Of a stretch of DNA of 64,000 nucleotides, positions 16,745-25,794 are shown in pieces. Both the position numbers and the translations under genes were made by a program. Numbering within the stretch: the stretch's first letter is position 1; the number at the start of each line of letters is the position of its first letter. This DNA comes from Marinovum sp034669705 (GTDB lineage: Bacteria > Pseudomonadota > Alphaproteobacteria > Rhodobacterales > Rhodobacteraceae): NCBI RefSeq assembly GCF_034669705.1, contig NZ_JAXMOR010000023.1, positions 1 to 64,000 of the forward strand, given 5' to 3'. Under the pieces are notes generated by a model. The model ran no database searches and was not told where the DNA came from. It was given only the letters and a program-made list of their open reading frames with translations.

Positions 16745-17158
16745 TCAGGCGAGCTCGAAGTGGATGTCCTGCGCGCCTTCCCAAAGCACCAGGTTGCCGA
16801 GCTTGGCCAGGTTCTCCTGGCCGCTGGTGATGGTCAGGAAATGGTTGCCGGCAAGCTGGCCCATCTTGGACGAGAAATCGACGCCGCCATAGGCCAGCAG
16901 GATCTCGGTCTCGGAAATGCCGCCGGGATAGAGGATGAAATGCCCCGGCGCCGGGTGCGAGGTGTGGTTTTCATAGCCCACCCCGAAGTCATGATCGCCC
17001 AGCGGGATCCACACGCCCTCGCCGCTCCAGCGCACATGCACCAGCTGGCTCTTGTAGGGCAGCGTCTTGCGAAACACCGCGCAGGTCTCGGGGGCGGCGT
17101 CTTCCTCCAGCACCGCGTCGAAGTCGTAGGGGCCGGCCTTGATTTTCAGCTTGGTCAT
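16745..17158 (-). CDS. DUF3830 family protein (cyclophilin-like fold)
   Basis: This 137-residue protein matches the DUF3830 pattern: KIKAGPYDFDAVLEEDAAPETC, visible as the start LKIKAGPYDF, then VHVRWSGEGVWIPLGD, then YPGGISETEILLAYGG, and a C-terminal LWEGAQDIHFELA. The family is predicted to be a small beta-barrel and has no proven activity. It is often found in gene clusters for amide or amino acid catabolism. The ATG at 17,158 follows the dehydrogenase gene after 13 bp, so it is the last gene of that operon. An upstream extension would run into the dehydrogenase gene. Confidence 0.85.
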   Translation of the reverse strand: MTKLKIKAGPYDFDAVLEEDAAPETCAVFRKTLPYKSQLVHVRWSGEGVWIPLGDHDFGVGYENHTSHPAPGHFILYPGGISETEILLAYGGVDFSSKMGQLAGNHFLTITSGQENLAKLGNLVLWEGAQDIHFELA

Positions 17159-17171
17159 GTCGTGCCTTTCT

Positions 17172-19997
17172 TCAGCTGTTGAAACGGTCGAACGAGAATG
17201 CGGCGAGGTCCTGCCGCAGGGTGCCATGGAGCGCCGCCTGCGCCGCCGCGCGGCCCATCAGCGGCCCGAGGGTATAGCCGTTGGCGGTGGCCGCGACGCT
17301 CACGCCGGGATGGCCCGGCAGCGGCCCGATCAGCGGCGCGCCGTCGATGTCGATGTTCATCGCCGCCCAGCTGCGCAGCACCCGCAGCCCGCCCACCGCC
17401 GGCACCGTGCGCGCCGCCACCCAGAGGTTGCCCTCGAGACTGTCGGGCAGCACCCGCGACTGCCCGCCCGGCCCGGTCTCGGCGGTCCAGGCGCCGCCGA
17501 TCAGCACGGTGCCAGAGGCGGTCTGTTTCATCGTCAGGTGGCGGTCGGCATGGGCCACGAGGCAGGGCAGCACCGGCGCGCAGCGCTCGGTCACCACCAT
17601 CTGCAGCGGTGCGCCCTTGACCGGGATCGCGGCGCCCAGCATCCGGCCGAGCTCTGCCGACCAGCCGCCCGCCGCGATGACGAGGCGCGGGGCGCTGATC
17701 TCGCCGCGCGGGGTGGCGATGGCGTATCCGTCGCCGGCGCGGGCGAGGCCGGTCACCGGCGCCTGCTCCTCGAAGGTCACCCCCAGCGCCCGCGCCTCGG
17801 CGATCAGCGCGCGCGAGGACGCGAGCGGGTTGATCTTGCCCTCGCCGGGGCACCAGGCGGCGGCCACCATGCGCGGCGAGATGCCCGGCGCGATCTGGCG
17901 CAGCCGCTCCGGCCCGATGATCTCGGTGGTGATGCCGACCCGCGCCTCAGAGGCCGCCTTCTGCTCGAGAAAGGGGATCTGCGCCGCGGTCTCGGCGACC
18001 ATCAGCCCGCCGGTGGTGGCCATTTCGAAATCGGCGCCGAGCTGGCGTTGCAGGTCACCCCAGAGCGCGATCGACTCCTGTTGCAGCGGCAGGGTGCGCA
18101 ACTGCAGGTCACCACCGCCCACCGCCTTGGTCCCGAAATCCCACGACAGCAGCTGCAGGTGCAGGCTGCCGGCGTTGCCGCCAGAGGCCTCGGCATTCAG
18201 CCAGCCGCGGTCGAGCACGGTGACCCGCGCGCCCTCTCGCGCGGCGAAAAGCGCGGCCGAGATGCCGGTGACACCGCCGCCGATCACCACAAGGTCGGCG
18301 CTGTCTTGCGCCAGCGGCGTCGCGGGCGGCGGGCCCGGCCGCGCGGCCGGGGCGCTTTCGCGGTGGCCGCCCCATTCCGGTTTCTCGATCCCCAGCGCCG
18401 AGACCGGCACCGGTTTGGCCGGCAGTTGCGGCGCGAAAAGCCGCTCCGGCGGCTGTTCTGCGCCCGCCTCGGCCAGCATCCGCAGCGCCACCGGCAGGCA
18501 ATAGCGCCCCTGGCAGCGGCCCATGCCCATGCGGGTGGCGCGTTTGAGCGCCCCGGGATCGCGCGCGCCCTCGCCGATCGCCTGGCGCAACTGGCCCGCC
18601 GTCACCGCCTCGCAGCGGCAGACCACTGCGTCGTCTTCGGGTGACGCCGGCGGCGGGGCCTCGAACAGCGACCAGAGCGCCGATTGAAACCGTCGTGCGC
18701 GCGCCAGCGGTTCGGCCGAGACCTCTGGCGCCTGACGCCCGAGGAACCGGGCGATGGCGGCGCCGGAGAGCGCGCCCTGTGCCTCGGCGGCGGGGGCGCC
18801 GCCCATGCCGCCGGCATCGCCCGCGATCCAGAGACCCTCGACCGAGGTCGCGCCGGTCTCGTCGCGCTGCGGCACCGGCCAGCCATTGGCTGCGCCGGCT
18901 TCCAGTGTCGCGCCCATCAGCCGGGCCAGTTCCATCTGCGGCGCGAAGCCCGCACCGACGCAGACCGTGGCGGCCGCGAAGGCGCGTTCCGCCCCGCCGC
19001 CCACCGGTTGCACCACGGCGGCGGTCTCGGTGATCCGGGTCAGCTCCCAGCCGGTCAGCACCGGCACGCCGGCGCGCGCAAAGCGCAGCCGTTGCGCCAT
19101 ACCGGCCGCGATCAGCCCGGGCGACTGGCGCGCAGCCCGCGCGACCGCACCGATGCGGCGCAGCGCGGCCCGTTCGACCACCGCGGTGACCGTGCCGCCC
19201 ATCCGCAGGATCTCGTCGGCCACCTGCCAGCCCAGAGGGCCATGCCCGGCCACCAGCACCGGCCCCGGCGGCAGCACGCCGTAGCGCCGCACCAGCGTCT
19301 GCGCGCCGCCGATGCTGAGCACGTTTGCTCCGGTCCAGCCCGGCACCACCGGCGGCATCTCGTAGCCGCCGGTCGCCAGCAGCACGGCCTTTGCGCTGAC
19401 CTTGAGCCCGCCCTCGGCGCCCTGCGCGCGCAGCGAAAACCCGTCGTCCGCCCGCGCGTGCCAGACGGTCTGGCCATGAGCCACCTCGATGCCGGCCTCG
19501 GCCACGGCGGTGCGCAGGGCGTCGCCGGCGCGGTGCTGGGCGTCCTTGGGCGCGGCGTGGCGGAAGCCTGCGCTGCGCGGTTTGAAGTATTGCCCGCCAG
19601 AGGCATCGCGCTCATCGAGTACCAGCACCGACGCACCGGCACGGGCCAGCTCCAGCGCGGCACGCAGCCCCGCCGGCCCGGCGCCGATCACCGCCACGTC
19701 GACGCTGACCGCGCGCGGCGGCGCGGCCTCGCCGTCCCAGGGCGCGGGCGGCGCAGTCAGATCCTCCTGCGCGCGGATCTCCATGCCGGGCGTCACCTTG
19801 GTCATGCAGGCCAGCTGCCCGACCTGCCCGTCCACCTGAACGGCGCAGTCCTGGCAGACGCCCATGCCGCAGAACATCGCCCGGTCCTGACCGGCGCAGC
19901 CGGTGCCCAGCTTGCGCACCCCCGCGGCCGTCAGGGCGGCAGCGATGCTGTCGCCGGCGCGCGCCTCGAGCGGTGCGCCGTTCCAGGTGAAGCGCAT
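17172..19997 (-). CDS. Fused three-part flavin/Fe-S amino acid dehydrogenase (opine/D-hydroxyproline oxidase type)
   Basis: One 941-residue chain joins what are normally three subunits (OoxA/B, HcnABC or LhpBEF type). Residues 1-90 are a [2Fe-2S] domain with Cys 43, 48, 51 and 64. Residues 98-420 are an FAD/NAD-type disulfide-reductase fold (GAGPAG at 105-110, second nucleotide site VAGHGPLG near 250). Residues 455-505 are a BFD-like cluster domain (Cys 460, 462, 495, 500). Residues 568-941 are a D-amino-acid-oxidase fold (GGGVTG at 573-578). Such enzymes oxidise secondary amines or D-imino acids and pass electrons to the membrane chain. The DapA-family lyase gene lies 3 bp upstream. The split form of the same enzyme is at 29,878-32,656. 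Confidence 0.9.
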   Translation of the reverse strand: MRFTWNGAPLEARAGDSIAAALTAAGVRKLGTGCAGQDRAMFCGMGVCQDCAVQVDGQVGQLACMTKVTPGMEIRAQEDLTAPPAPWDGEAAPPRAVSVDVAVIGAGPAGLRAALELARAGASVLVLDERDASGGQYFKPRSAGFRHAAPKDAQHRAGDALRTAVAEAGIEVAHGQTVWHARADDGFSLRAQGAEGGLKVSAKAVLLATGGYEMPPVVPGWTGANVLSIGGAQTLVRRYGVLPPGPVLVAGHGPLGWQVADEILRMGGTVTAVVERAALRRIGAVARAARQSPGLIAAGMAQRLRFARAGVPVLTGWELTRITETAAVVQPVGGGAERAFAAATVCVGAGFAPQMELARLMGATLEAGAANGWPVPQRDETGATSVEGLWIAGDAGGMGGAPAAEAQGALSGAAIARFLGRQAPEVSAEPLARARRFQSALWSLFEAPPPASPEDDAVVCRCEAVTAGQLRQAIGEGARDPGALKRATRMGMGRCQGRYCLPVALRMLAEAGAEQPPERLFAPQLPAKPVPVSALGIEKPEWGGHRESAPAARPGPPPATPLAQDSADLVVIGGGVTGISAALFAAREGARVTVLDRGWLNAEASGGNAGSLHLQLLSWDFGTKAVGGGDLQLRTLPLQQESIALWGDLQRQLGADFEMATTGGLMVAETAAQIPFLEQKAASEARVGITTEIIGPERLRQIAPGISPRMVAAAWCPGEGKINPLASSRALIAEARALGVTFEEQAPVTGLARAGDGYAIATPRGEISAPRLVIAAGGWSAELGRMLGAAIPVKGAPLQMVVTERCAPVLPCLVAHADRHLTMKQTASGTVLIGGAWTAETGPGGQSRVLPDSLEGNLWVAARTVPAVGGLRVLRSWAAMNIDIDGAPLIGPLPGHPGVSVAATANGYTLGPLMGRAAAQAALHGTLRQDLAAFSFDRFNS

Positions 19998-20000
19998 GGG

Positions 20001-20894
20001 TTACGCCTCGGCCAGTTCCAGAAGGTCGGTGGCCTTCATCGCCGCCAGCAGCTCCGGCATGTCGGCCTCGGGCAACGGCAGCCGCGGGCTGCGCGGATCG
20101 CCGGTGGGCAGGCCCATCAGCTCGAGCGCCTTCTTGGTGGCCGAGACATAGCGGTGCCCGCCGACCAGCCGGATCACCGGCAGCATCCTGGCATAGAGCG
20201 CGCGGGCGGCATCGTAATCCTGCGCATCCGCGGTCAGGGTGAACAGCCGGGCGCAATCCCGCGGCAGGATGTTGGACCCCACGGCCACCCAGCCCTCGGC
20301 GCCATTGACGAAACTTTCGAACCCCATGATGCCGCCGAACACGGTCATCCGGTCGCCGCACAGATCGAGGATATCGCGCACCCGGGTCACGTCCATGGTG
20401 CTTTCCTTGATGTAGTCCACGCCCTCGAGCGTCGACAGCCGCGCCACGATCGGGGCGGTCAGGTCGACATTGGCGGTGGCCGGGTTGTTGTAGAGCATGA
20501 TCGGCAGGTCGGTGGCCTCGCTGATCCGCGCGTAGTGGCGATAGAGCTCTTCCTCGGTCGGGGTCGAGTAGAACGGCGGGATGATCATCACCCCGTCGGC
20601 GCCCACCGCTTCGGCCATGCGGCAATTCTCGATCACCTCCTCGGTGCTCTCGGCGCCCGCGCCCAGCAGCACCGGCACCCGGCCGGCCACGGTGTCCACG
20701 ACACAGCGGGCGACGGCCTCGCGCTCGGCCCGACTCAGCGACAGGAATTCGCCGGTCGAGCCCAGCGGGATCAGCCCGTGGATGCCTTCGGTCACCTGCC
20801 AGTCGGTGTAGCGGGCCATGCGCGCGGGATCGAAATTGCCCGCATCATCATAGGCGGTGACCATCACGGAATAGGTGCCGCGAAACTGGGTCAT
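20001..20894 (-). CDS. DapA/dihydrodipicolinate-synthase-family aldolase or deaminase
   Basis: This 297-residue TIM-barrel protein shows the family's GSTGE (45-49), the catalytic Tyr 135 in LYNNPA and the Schiff-base Lys 163 in IKEST. This family includes N-acetylneuraminate lyase, KDG aldolases and pyrroline-4-hydroxy-2-carboxylate deaminase. The last acts straight after D-hydroxyproline dehydrogenase. Because it sits directly before the fused dehydrogenase gene, a deaminase or lyase acting on the oxidised imine is the best guess, but catalysis cannot be fixed from motifs alone. The ATG at 20,894 overlaps the upstream stop by 4 bp. It is not a housekeeping DapA by context. Confidence 0.87.
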   Translation of the reverse strand: MTQFRGTYSVMVTAYDDAGNFDPARMARYTDWQVTEGIHGLIPLGSTGEFLSLSRAEREAVARCVVDTVAGRVPVLLGAGAESTEEVIENCRMAEAVGADGVMIIPPFYSTPTEEELYRHYARISEATDLPIMLYNNPATANVDLTAPIVARLSTLEGVDYIKESTMDVTRVRDILDLCGDRMTVFGGIMGFESFVNGAEGWVAVGSNILPRDCARLFTLTADAQDYDAARALYARMLPVIRLVGGHRYVSATKKALELMGLPTGDPRSPRLPLPEADMPELLAAMKATDLLELAEA

Positions 20895-21913
20895 TGCGGG
20901 ATCTCCTTCAAGTTCAGCAATCGCAAGGGGGTGTCGCGCAAAAGCGCGGATACGAGCGCGGGCGGAAACTCCAGCCGTTGCATGAGGGCCGTGACATTGC
21001 GCAGGATGTGGCCATAGCCATGGCCGCCCCAGTGGCGCAGACGGGTCTTGGTGCAGATGTCCTGCGAGAGGGCGATTTGGTCGCCAAATCCCTGCGCGGC
21101 GAGATCGCGGATCAGCCGCAGGCGGGCCAGATCGGTGGGCAGCTCGACCTCGTCGGTCATCCAGTAATGCGAACTTTCGACGCCGAAGAAATCCCATTCC
21201 ACCACCGCGCCGCGTTCGAGCAGCGGCGCGATGCCGGTGCCGTCGGGGTGGGTGCGGTCCATGTGGCAGAGCACCACGCGGGTGAGGTCGGCGCCATTGG
21301 CCTCGAGGATGTCGAGGATTTCGGCGCAGGCGGTCTCGTGCCGGCCGGGATGCACGCTGATCGCCGCACCGCTGCGGGCCTGAGCCCCGGCGGCGGCCTC
21401 GAGCGCGCGGGTCTCGAACGGGGTCAGCGGCCAGGAACAGCCCATCTCGCCGATCAGCCCGGCGCGGATATCGGTGCCGTCCATGCCCTCGCAGACCTCG
21501 GCGGTAAATCGGTCGGCCAGCGCCTCGGTGGGCAGCGCCTTCAGATCATCCGGCACATAGGCCTCGACATAGGTGCCGGCGGCGGCGACCACATGCACGC
21601 CGCTCCGGCGCGAGGCCTCGGCTTGGCCTTGCGGATCGCGGGCGAGGCCAAAGATCGACTGGTCGACCAAGAGGCTGCCGCCGTCCTCGGCATAGGCCGA
21701 AAGCTCGGCGGCGGCGATCCCCACATCGGTCTGCAGCGCATTGGCGGCGCATTCATTGGCGCGGTAGTCGATCTGCCAGCGGTCGGCCGGCGCGATCTCG
21801 GCCCAACGGTCGCCGGCGGTGCCGGGCGGCACGATGTCGAACAGCAGGTGTTCGTGCAGCAGGATGGGTCCGACCGCCTCTGCAGACAGGTCGCCCAGAA
21901 CGGTTCTGATCAC
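20891..21913 (-). CDS. Phosphotriesterase-family amidohydrolase
   Basis: This 340-residue TIM-barrel hydrolase has the PTE-family ligands HEH (20-22), His 188 (SVHPG), His 217 (LCHMDRTH) and Asp 285 (SQDICTK). The position of the carboxylated bridging lysine is Glu 156 (LIGEMGCSW), as in the phosphotriesterase-homology proteins (PHP/PTER) rather than true phosphotriesterases or lactonases. That subgroup includes N-acetyltaurine and other N-acyl amino acid hydrolases, so an amidase role upstream of the dehydrogenase is plausible. It overlaps the lyase gene by 4 bp and follows the importer ATPase by 11 bp, so it belongs to the same operon. Confidence 0.87.
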   Translation of the reverse strand: MIRTVLGDLSAEAVGPILLHEHLLFDIVPPGTAGDRWAEIAPADRWQIDYRANECAANALQTDVGIAAAELSAYAEDGGSLLVDQSIFGLARDPQGQAEASRRSGVHVVAAAGTYVEAYVPDDLKALPTEALADRFTAEVCEGMDGTDIRAGLIGEMGCSWPLTPFETRALEAAAGAQARSGAAISVHPGRHETACAEILDILEANGADLTRVVLCHMDRTHPDGTGIAPLLERGAVVEWDFFGVESSHYWMTDEVELPTDLARLRLIRDLAAQGFGDQIALSQDICTKTRLRHWGGHGYGHILRNVTALMQRLEFPPALVSALLRDTPLRLLNLKEIPQ

Positions 21914-21924
21914 GGGAGGCCCCT

Positions 21925-22746
21925 TCAGAGGATTTTCGACAGGAAGAGCTTGCTGTGCTCGTTCTGCGGGTTGGTGAAGAACTCCTCGGGCGGCGCCTCT
22001 TCGACGATCATGCCATCGGCCATCATCAGCACCCGGTCGGCGGCGGCGCGGGCAAAGCCCATCTCGTGGGTGACCACGATCATCGTCATGCCCTGCCGCG
22101 AGAGGTCGATCATCACGTCGAGCACCTCGGAGATCATCTCGGGGTCGAGCGCCGAGGTCGGCTCGTCAAACAGCATCACCTGCGGCCGCATCGCCAGCGC
22201 CCGGGCAATCGCCACCCGCTGCTGCTGGCCGCCGGAAAGCTGGCTGGGATAGGCGTCCGCCCGGTCCGGCAGCCCGACCCTGGTCAGCAGCGCATGGGCA
22301 TGGGCCTCGGCCTCCTTCGGGTCTTCGCCCATGATCCGCACCGGCGCGAGGGTGATGTTGCGCAGCACGTTGAGATGCGGAAAGAGGTTGAAGGACTGGA
22401 ACACCATGCCCATCTGGCGGCGCTGTTTGGCGACCTTGCGGTCGCCCAGCTGCACCCGCTTGCCAGAGTTGTCCTGGCGGTAGCCCATGTTCTCGCCGCA
22501 GGCGATGATGCTGCCGCCCTCGATGGTTTCCAGATGGTCGATGCAGCGCAGCAGCGTCGATTTGCCCGAGCCCGAGCGGCCGGCGATGACCACCACCTCG
22601 CCGGTGCGGACCGTCAGGCTCACATCCTTGAGGACGGTGACCTTGCCAAAGCGTTTCTCGACGTTCCTGACCTCGACGATCGGCGGGCCCAGATCACGCG
22701 GGCCGGCCTTCGCCACCGGGAGGACTTGCGTTTCCATGTTGCTCAT
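21925..22746 (-). CDS. Polar amino acid ABC importer ATPase (GlnQ/HisP family)
   Basis: This 273-residue ATPase has Walker A GRSGSGKST, signature LSGGQQQR, Walker B VMLFDEPTSALDPE and the switch His in VTHEM. An inserted stretch near residues 85-100 (GYRQDNSGKRVQLGD) resembles the HisP-type loop. I chose the ATG at 22,746 because GGAGG lies 8 nt upstream. The ATG at 22,761 contains that ribosome site within its own codons. It couples ATP hydrolysis to import by the single permease encoded upstream, which presumably works as a homodimer since no second permease gene is present. Confidence 0.92.
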   Translation of the reverse strand: MSNMETQVLPVAKAGPRDLGPPIVEVRNVEKRFGKVTVLKDVSLTVRTGEVVVIAGRSGSGKSTLLRCIDHLETIEGGSIIACGENMGYRQDNSGKRVQLGDRKVAKQRRQMGMVFQSFNLFPHLNVLRNITLAPVRIMGEDPKEAEAHAHALLTRVGLPDRADAYPSQLSGGQQQRVAIARALAMRPQVMLFDEPTSALDPEMISEVLDVMIDLSRQGMTMIVVTHEMGFARAAADRVLMMADGMIVEEAPPEEFFTNPQNEHSKLFLSKIL

Positions 22747-22762
22747 ATCCTTGTCCTCCATT

Positions 22763-23494
22763 TCAGACCTGGGCGGCCTGGCCGGTCAGCACCGGGTCGG
22801 GCTTTTTCTTGGGATCGGTGTCGGCGACGGGGCCGAAGGGCCGGTCGTAATGCGCCTCGAGCCGTTGCTGGATCAGCCCCCAGACGGTGGTCATCAGCAG
22901 GTACCAGCAGGCCGCGCACATATAGGCCTCGAGCACCTTGAACTCGAGCTGGGCCAGCTGCTGGGTGCGGCGGAACAGCTCTTCCATCGAGATCACCGAG
23001 GCCAGCGAGGTGGTCTTGATCATCAGGTTGAACTGGTTGCCGAGCGGCGGGATGATGACCCGCGTCGCCTGCGGGATGATCACATAGCGCATCCGCTGCG
23101 GCCAGGTCATGCCAAGCGCGAGGCTGGCGTCCTCCTGCCCCTTGTTGACCGAGGTGATGCCCGAGCGGACGATCTCCGCGAAATAGGCCGCCTCGTGCAG
23201 CGACAGCGCGATGATGGCGCTTTCGACCACGCCGAGCTTGATGCCGACCTTGGGCAGCACGGTGTAGATGATCACCATCTGCACCAGGAGCGGCGTGCCG
23301 CGCCAGACCCAGATATAGGTATTGGCGATCTGCCGCAGCGCCCAGGTCTTGGACATCTTCATGAAGGCCAGCATGACCCCCAGCGAACAGCCGATCACCA
23401 TCGCCACGATCGACAGCCAGATCGTCGTCCAGACCCCGTTCAGCATGTAGGGGCTGAACAGGAATTGCATGAAATGGTCCCAACTCCAGGACAT
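22763..23494 (-). CDS. Polar amino acid ABC importer permease (HisM/GlnP family)
   Basis: This 243-residue inner-membrane protein has five predicted helices and the family sequence VWRGTPLLVQMVIIY, then ESAIIALSLHEAAYFAEIVRSGI and the EAA loop DASLALGMTWPQRMRYVIIPQA, recognised through GMTWPQRMRYVIIPQA. The C-terminus carries an unusual soluble tail of about 30 residues (YDRPFGPVADTDPKKKPDP). The binding protein is encoded 70 bp upstream with a stem-loop in between; the ATPase follows. Confidence 0.92.
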   Translation of the reverse strand: MSWSWDHFMQFLFSPYMLNGVWTTIWLSIVAMVIGCSLGVMLAFMKMSKTWALRQIANTYIWVWRGTPLLVQMVIIYTVLPKVGIKLGVVESAIIALSLHEAAYFAEIVRSGITSVNKGQEDASLALGMTWPQRMRYVIIPQATRVIIPPLGNQFNLMIKTTSLASVISMEELFRRTQQLAQLEFKVLEAYMCAACWYLLMTTVWGLIQQRLEAHYDRPFGPVADTDPKKKPDPVLTGQAAQV

Positions 23495-23514
23495 GGTCTC
23501 TCCCCTCAGGGTTC

Positions 23515-23538
23515 AGGGCGGCCACGGGTGACCGCCCT
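23515..23538 (-). promoter_or_regulatory. Stem-loop between binding-protein and permease genes
   Basis: AGGGCGG (23515-23521) pairs with CCGCCCT (23532-23538) around a 10-nt loop inside the 70-bp gap. On the transcript it follows the binding-protein gene. It fits an mRNA-stabilising or partial-terminator element. Confidence 0.5.
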
Positions 23539-23564
23539 TCGTTTCAGGTCACGGTCGGTGCGGT

Positions 23565-24410
23565 TCAGCCGCCGGTGTAGAAATAGGTGAACTCGCCCGG
23601 CCAGCGGTCCCAGACGTCGATCGGGGTGGTGCCGTAGCTGTCCATCATCGCCGCATAGGTGCCGTCCTCGCGCATGGCGTTGAGCGCGTCGGCCACCGCC
23701 TGGGCCAGATTCGGTTCGTCAAAGGCAAAGGCGCCGGGGGTGCCGGGGAAGAGTCCGGTCGCGGCCTTGGAGAACTGGCCCTTCTCCTGATAGTAGGAGC
23801 CGATGGCATCGCCGGCAAAGACCGCCGAGATCTGTCCGCCGCCAAGCGCCAGGAAAGTCTCGCCATAGGTGTTGAAGGCGCGGATATCCATCGGGTCCAT
23901 GCCCTTGGCGACCTGCGCGTCGTTGATCTCGTTGAGCTTCTTTTCCTCGAAACCGGCGATCTCCACGCCCACCGCATGGCCGGCGAGGTCCTCGGGGCCG
24001 GTCAGCCCCTCGGGGTTGCCCGCCGCGGCGATCAGCGCCAGCGCGTTGACCGAATAGGGCACCAGCTGCATGAAGCCGGCGCGTTCGTCGGTGAAATAGA
24101 GGCCGGTGTTGATCATGTCCCAGCGGTCGGCATCGAGGCCGGGGATCTGCACCGCGAAATCGACGTTCTGATAGTTCGGCTCGAGGCAGAGCCGCTTGGC
24201 GATCTCGTCGCCCATGTCCTTGTGCAGGCCGGCGAGATTGCCATTGGCGTCGATATACTGCTTCGGCGGAATCGTGGCGTTGATCGACATGGTGAGCTTG
24301 CCCGGCTCGACCAGCGGCAGGCCTTCGGGGCAGTCCTGCGCCAGCGCGGCGCCGGCGGAAAGGGTCATCACGGTGGCAAGCGCCGTTGCGGTCATCATGC
24401 TGTGTTTCAT
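23565..24410 (-). CDS. Amino acid ABC importer substrate-binding protein (family 3)
   Basis: This 281-residue periplasmic protein has a Sec signal peptide (MKHSMMTATALATVMTLSAG, cleavage after ALAQ-like ALA). The mature part has the SBP_bac_3 pattern: LTMSINATIPPKQYIDANGNLAGL seen as PPKQYID and GNLAGLHKDMGDEIAKRL, then DMINTGLYFTDERAGF. It should bind an amino acid or derivative for the permease at 22,763. A GGGCCG/CGGCCC hairpin (24452-24469) stands between the M20 gene and this start, so expression may be partly separated from the upstream gene. Confidence 0.9.
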   Translation of the reverse strand: MKHSMMTATALATVMTLSAGAALAQDCPEGLPLVEPGKLTMSINATIPPKQYIDANGNLAGLHKDMGDEIAKRLCLEPNYQNVDFAVQIPGLDADRWDMINTGLYFTDERAGFMQLVPYSVNALALIAAAGNPEGLTGPEDLAGHAVGVEIAGFEEKKLNEINDAQVAKGMDPMDIRAFNTYGETFLALGGGQISAVFAGDAIGSYYQEKGQFSKAATGLFPGTPGAFAFDEPNLAQAVADALNAMREDGTYAAMMDSYGTTPIDVWDRWPGEFTYFYTGG

Positions 24411-24485
24411 GGGGTTTCCTTTGTTGGAGGCTTCGTGAGTGGAGGGGAACGGGGCCGCTTCACCGGCCCTCTGTCGGATTAAGGC

Positions 24486-25775
24486 TCAGGGGTGCCGGCC
24501 GCGGCACCAGTCGGTGACCACCTGCGTGGTCACATCGACCATGCGCTGGAAGTCGGCCACGTCGATCCATTCGTCGCGCTTCTCGTTCTGGCTGAGATCG
24601 CCGCAGAGACAGCCGAAGGCGACGCAGGGGATATCCGCCTCGACCGGCGGATTGCGGATGTCCGAGGAGGTGTGCATCACGTTGACATAAGGCGCCTCGC
24701 CGGTGACCTCGCTGACGGCCCGGGCGGTGACCTGGTAGAGCGGGTGATCCTCTGGCACATGCGCGCCGGTCACGCCGGTCAGCCAGTCGACCCGGGGCGG
24801 GTTGTCGCGCAGCCAGTCGTCGGATTGCGCGGCCTTGGCCACGGCGGCCTCAACCTCGGCGCAGATCTCGGCCAGGGTTTCGCCCGGCGGAAAGGACAGT
24901 GCGCCGCCCATGATGCATTCGTCGTGGATGCGGCTGAACTTGCGCATCTCGCCGCACTGCAGACGCGAGATATGCAGGTTGGTCGCCCGGCCCACCCGCG
25001 CCTCCATCTGCGGCTGGCGGACCCGCTTGGCGCGGGCCTCGGCCAGATCCATCAGCGCGGCGTGGATCAGGAAGGCCTTGTTCACCGGATTGGCGGCGAG
25101 GTGCGAAAACGCGGTCTGCCCCGGCTCGGTGGTGTCTGGCGCCTGCCCCTTTATGGTGATCTTGAATTCCACGTGGCCCGAGGCCAGCGCCTTGATCTCG
25201 CGCATCCCGACGCCGGATTCGGCCGGGTGCAGGTAGAGCGCGGCATCGGCGCGCAGACCGTCATGCAACAGTGCCGCAACCCCGCGGGCATAGCGCTTGG
25301 AGGGCGTCGAGGCAAAGACCACGCGGCCCATCGGCTGGCCAGAGGCCGCCGCCGCCTCGACCGCCAGAACAGCGGCGGCGCAGCCGGCAAGGTCATCGGC
25401 GACGCCCCAGCCATAGAGCCGGCCGCCGTCGATCTCGCCGGCAAAGGCATCATGGGTCCACTGATCGGCATCGGTCACCGGCTCGCCGTCGGGATGGGCA
25501 AAGATCAGCAGGCTCGGCAGATCGCCCTGCCCCTCCAGCGTGCCCACCACCGCGCTGCGCAGTCCGGTGGTGCCATTGGCGGCATCGATCTCGCCTTTCA
25601 CCGGCACCTTGGCCGGGTCGTATTCGGTCTGGGCCACCGTGCAGCCCGCCTGCGCCAGCCGCGCGGCAATCGCGGCCTGCACCGCGGCCTCGCCTTTCAC
25701 TTGGGCGGCGATCAGCTCGCGCAGAAAGGCGATGGCACTTTCGGTTCTGCCCTGGGGGGCGCTGGCGTCATTCAT
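24486..25775 (-). CDS. M20-family metallopeptidase-like hydrolase with altered catalytic-Glu segment
   Basis: This 429-residue protein has the ArgE/DapE/CPG2 two-domain layout. The first metal motif is LLIFAHPDGEPV (His 94, Asp 96), the bridging acid is GWGVADDLAG (Asp 127/128), a dimerisation domain spans about residues 200-300, and there is a C-terminal metal histidine in NVMHTSSD. At the place of the usual 'EE..G' (general base plus metal ligand) the sequence is TPSKRYARG, and an acid appears later in LHPAES. It may be a divergent subfamily with moved residues or a non-hydrolytic protein. It is first in the module A operon and divergent from an FCD regulator. Amide substrates are expected. 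Confidence 0.83.
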   Translation of the reverse strand: MNDASAPQGRTESAIAFLRELIAAQVKGEAAVQAAIAARLAQAGCTVAQTEYDPAKVPVKGEIDAANGTTGLRSAVVGTLEGQGDLPSLLIFAHPDGEPVTDADQWTHDAFAGEIDGGRLYGWGVADDLAGCAAAVLAVEAAAASGQPMGRVVFASTPSKRYARGVAALLHDGLRADAALYLHPAESGVGMREIKALASGHVEFKITIKGQAPDTTEPGQTAFSHLAANPVNKAFLIHAALMDLAEARAKRVRQPQMEARVGRATNLHISRLQCGEMRKFSRIHDECIMGGALSFPPGETLAEICAEVEAAVAKAAQSDDWLRDNPPRVDWLTGVTGAHVPEDHPLYQVTARAVSEVTGEAPYVNVMHTSSDIRNPPVEADIPCVAFGCLCGDLSQNEKRDEWIDVADFQRMVDVTTQVVTDWCRGRHP

Positions 25776-25794
25776 CTGTCGTCTCCTTCCATCG

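Noticed and set aside
17139..18644. 501-codon plus-strand frame over the fused dehydrogenase
   Set aside because: It is antisense to a protein with all Fe-S cysteines and nucleotide motifs; there are no motifs in the antisense frame.
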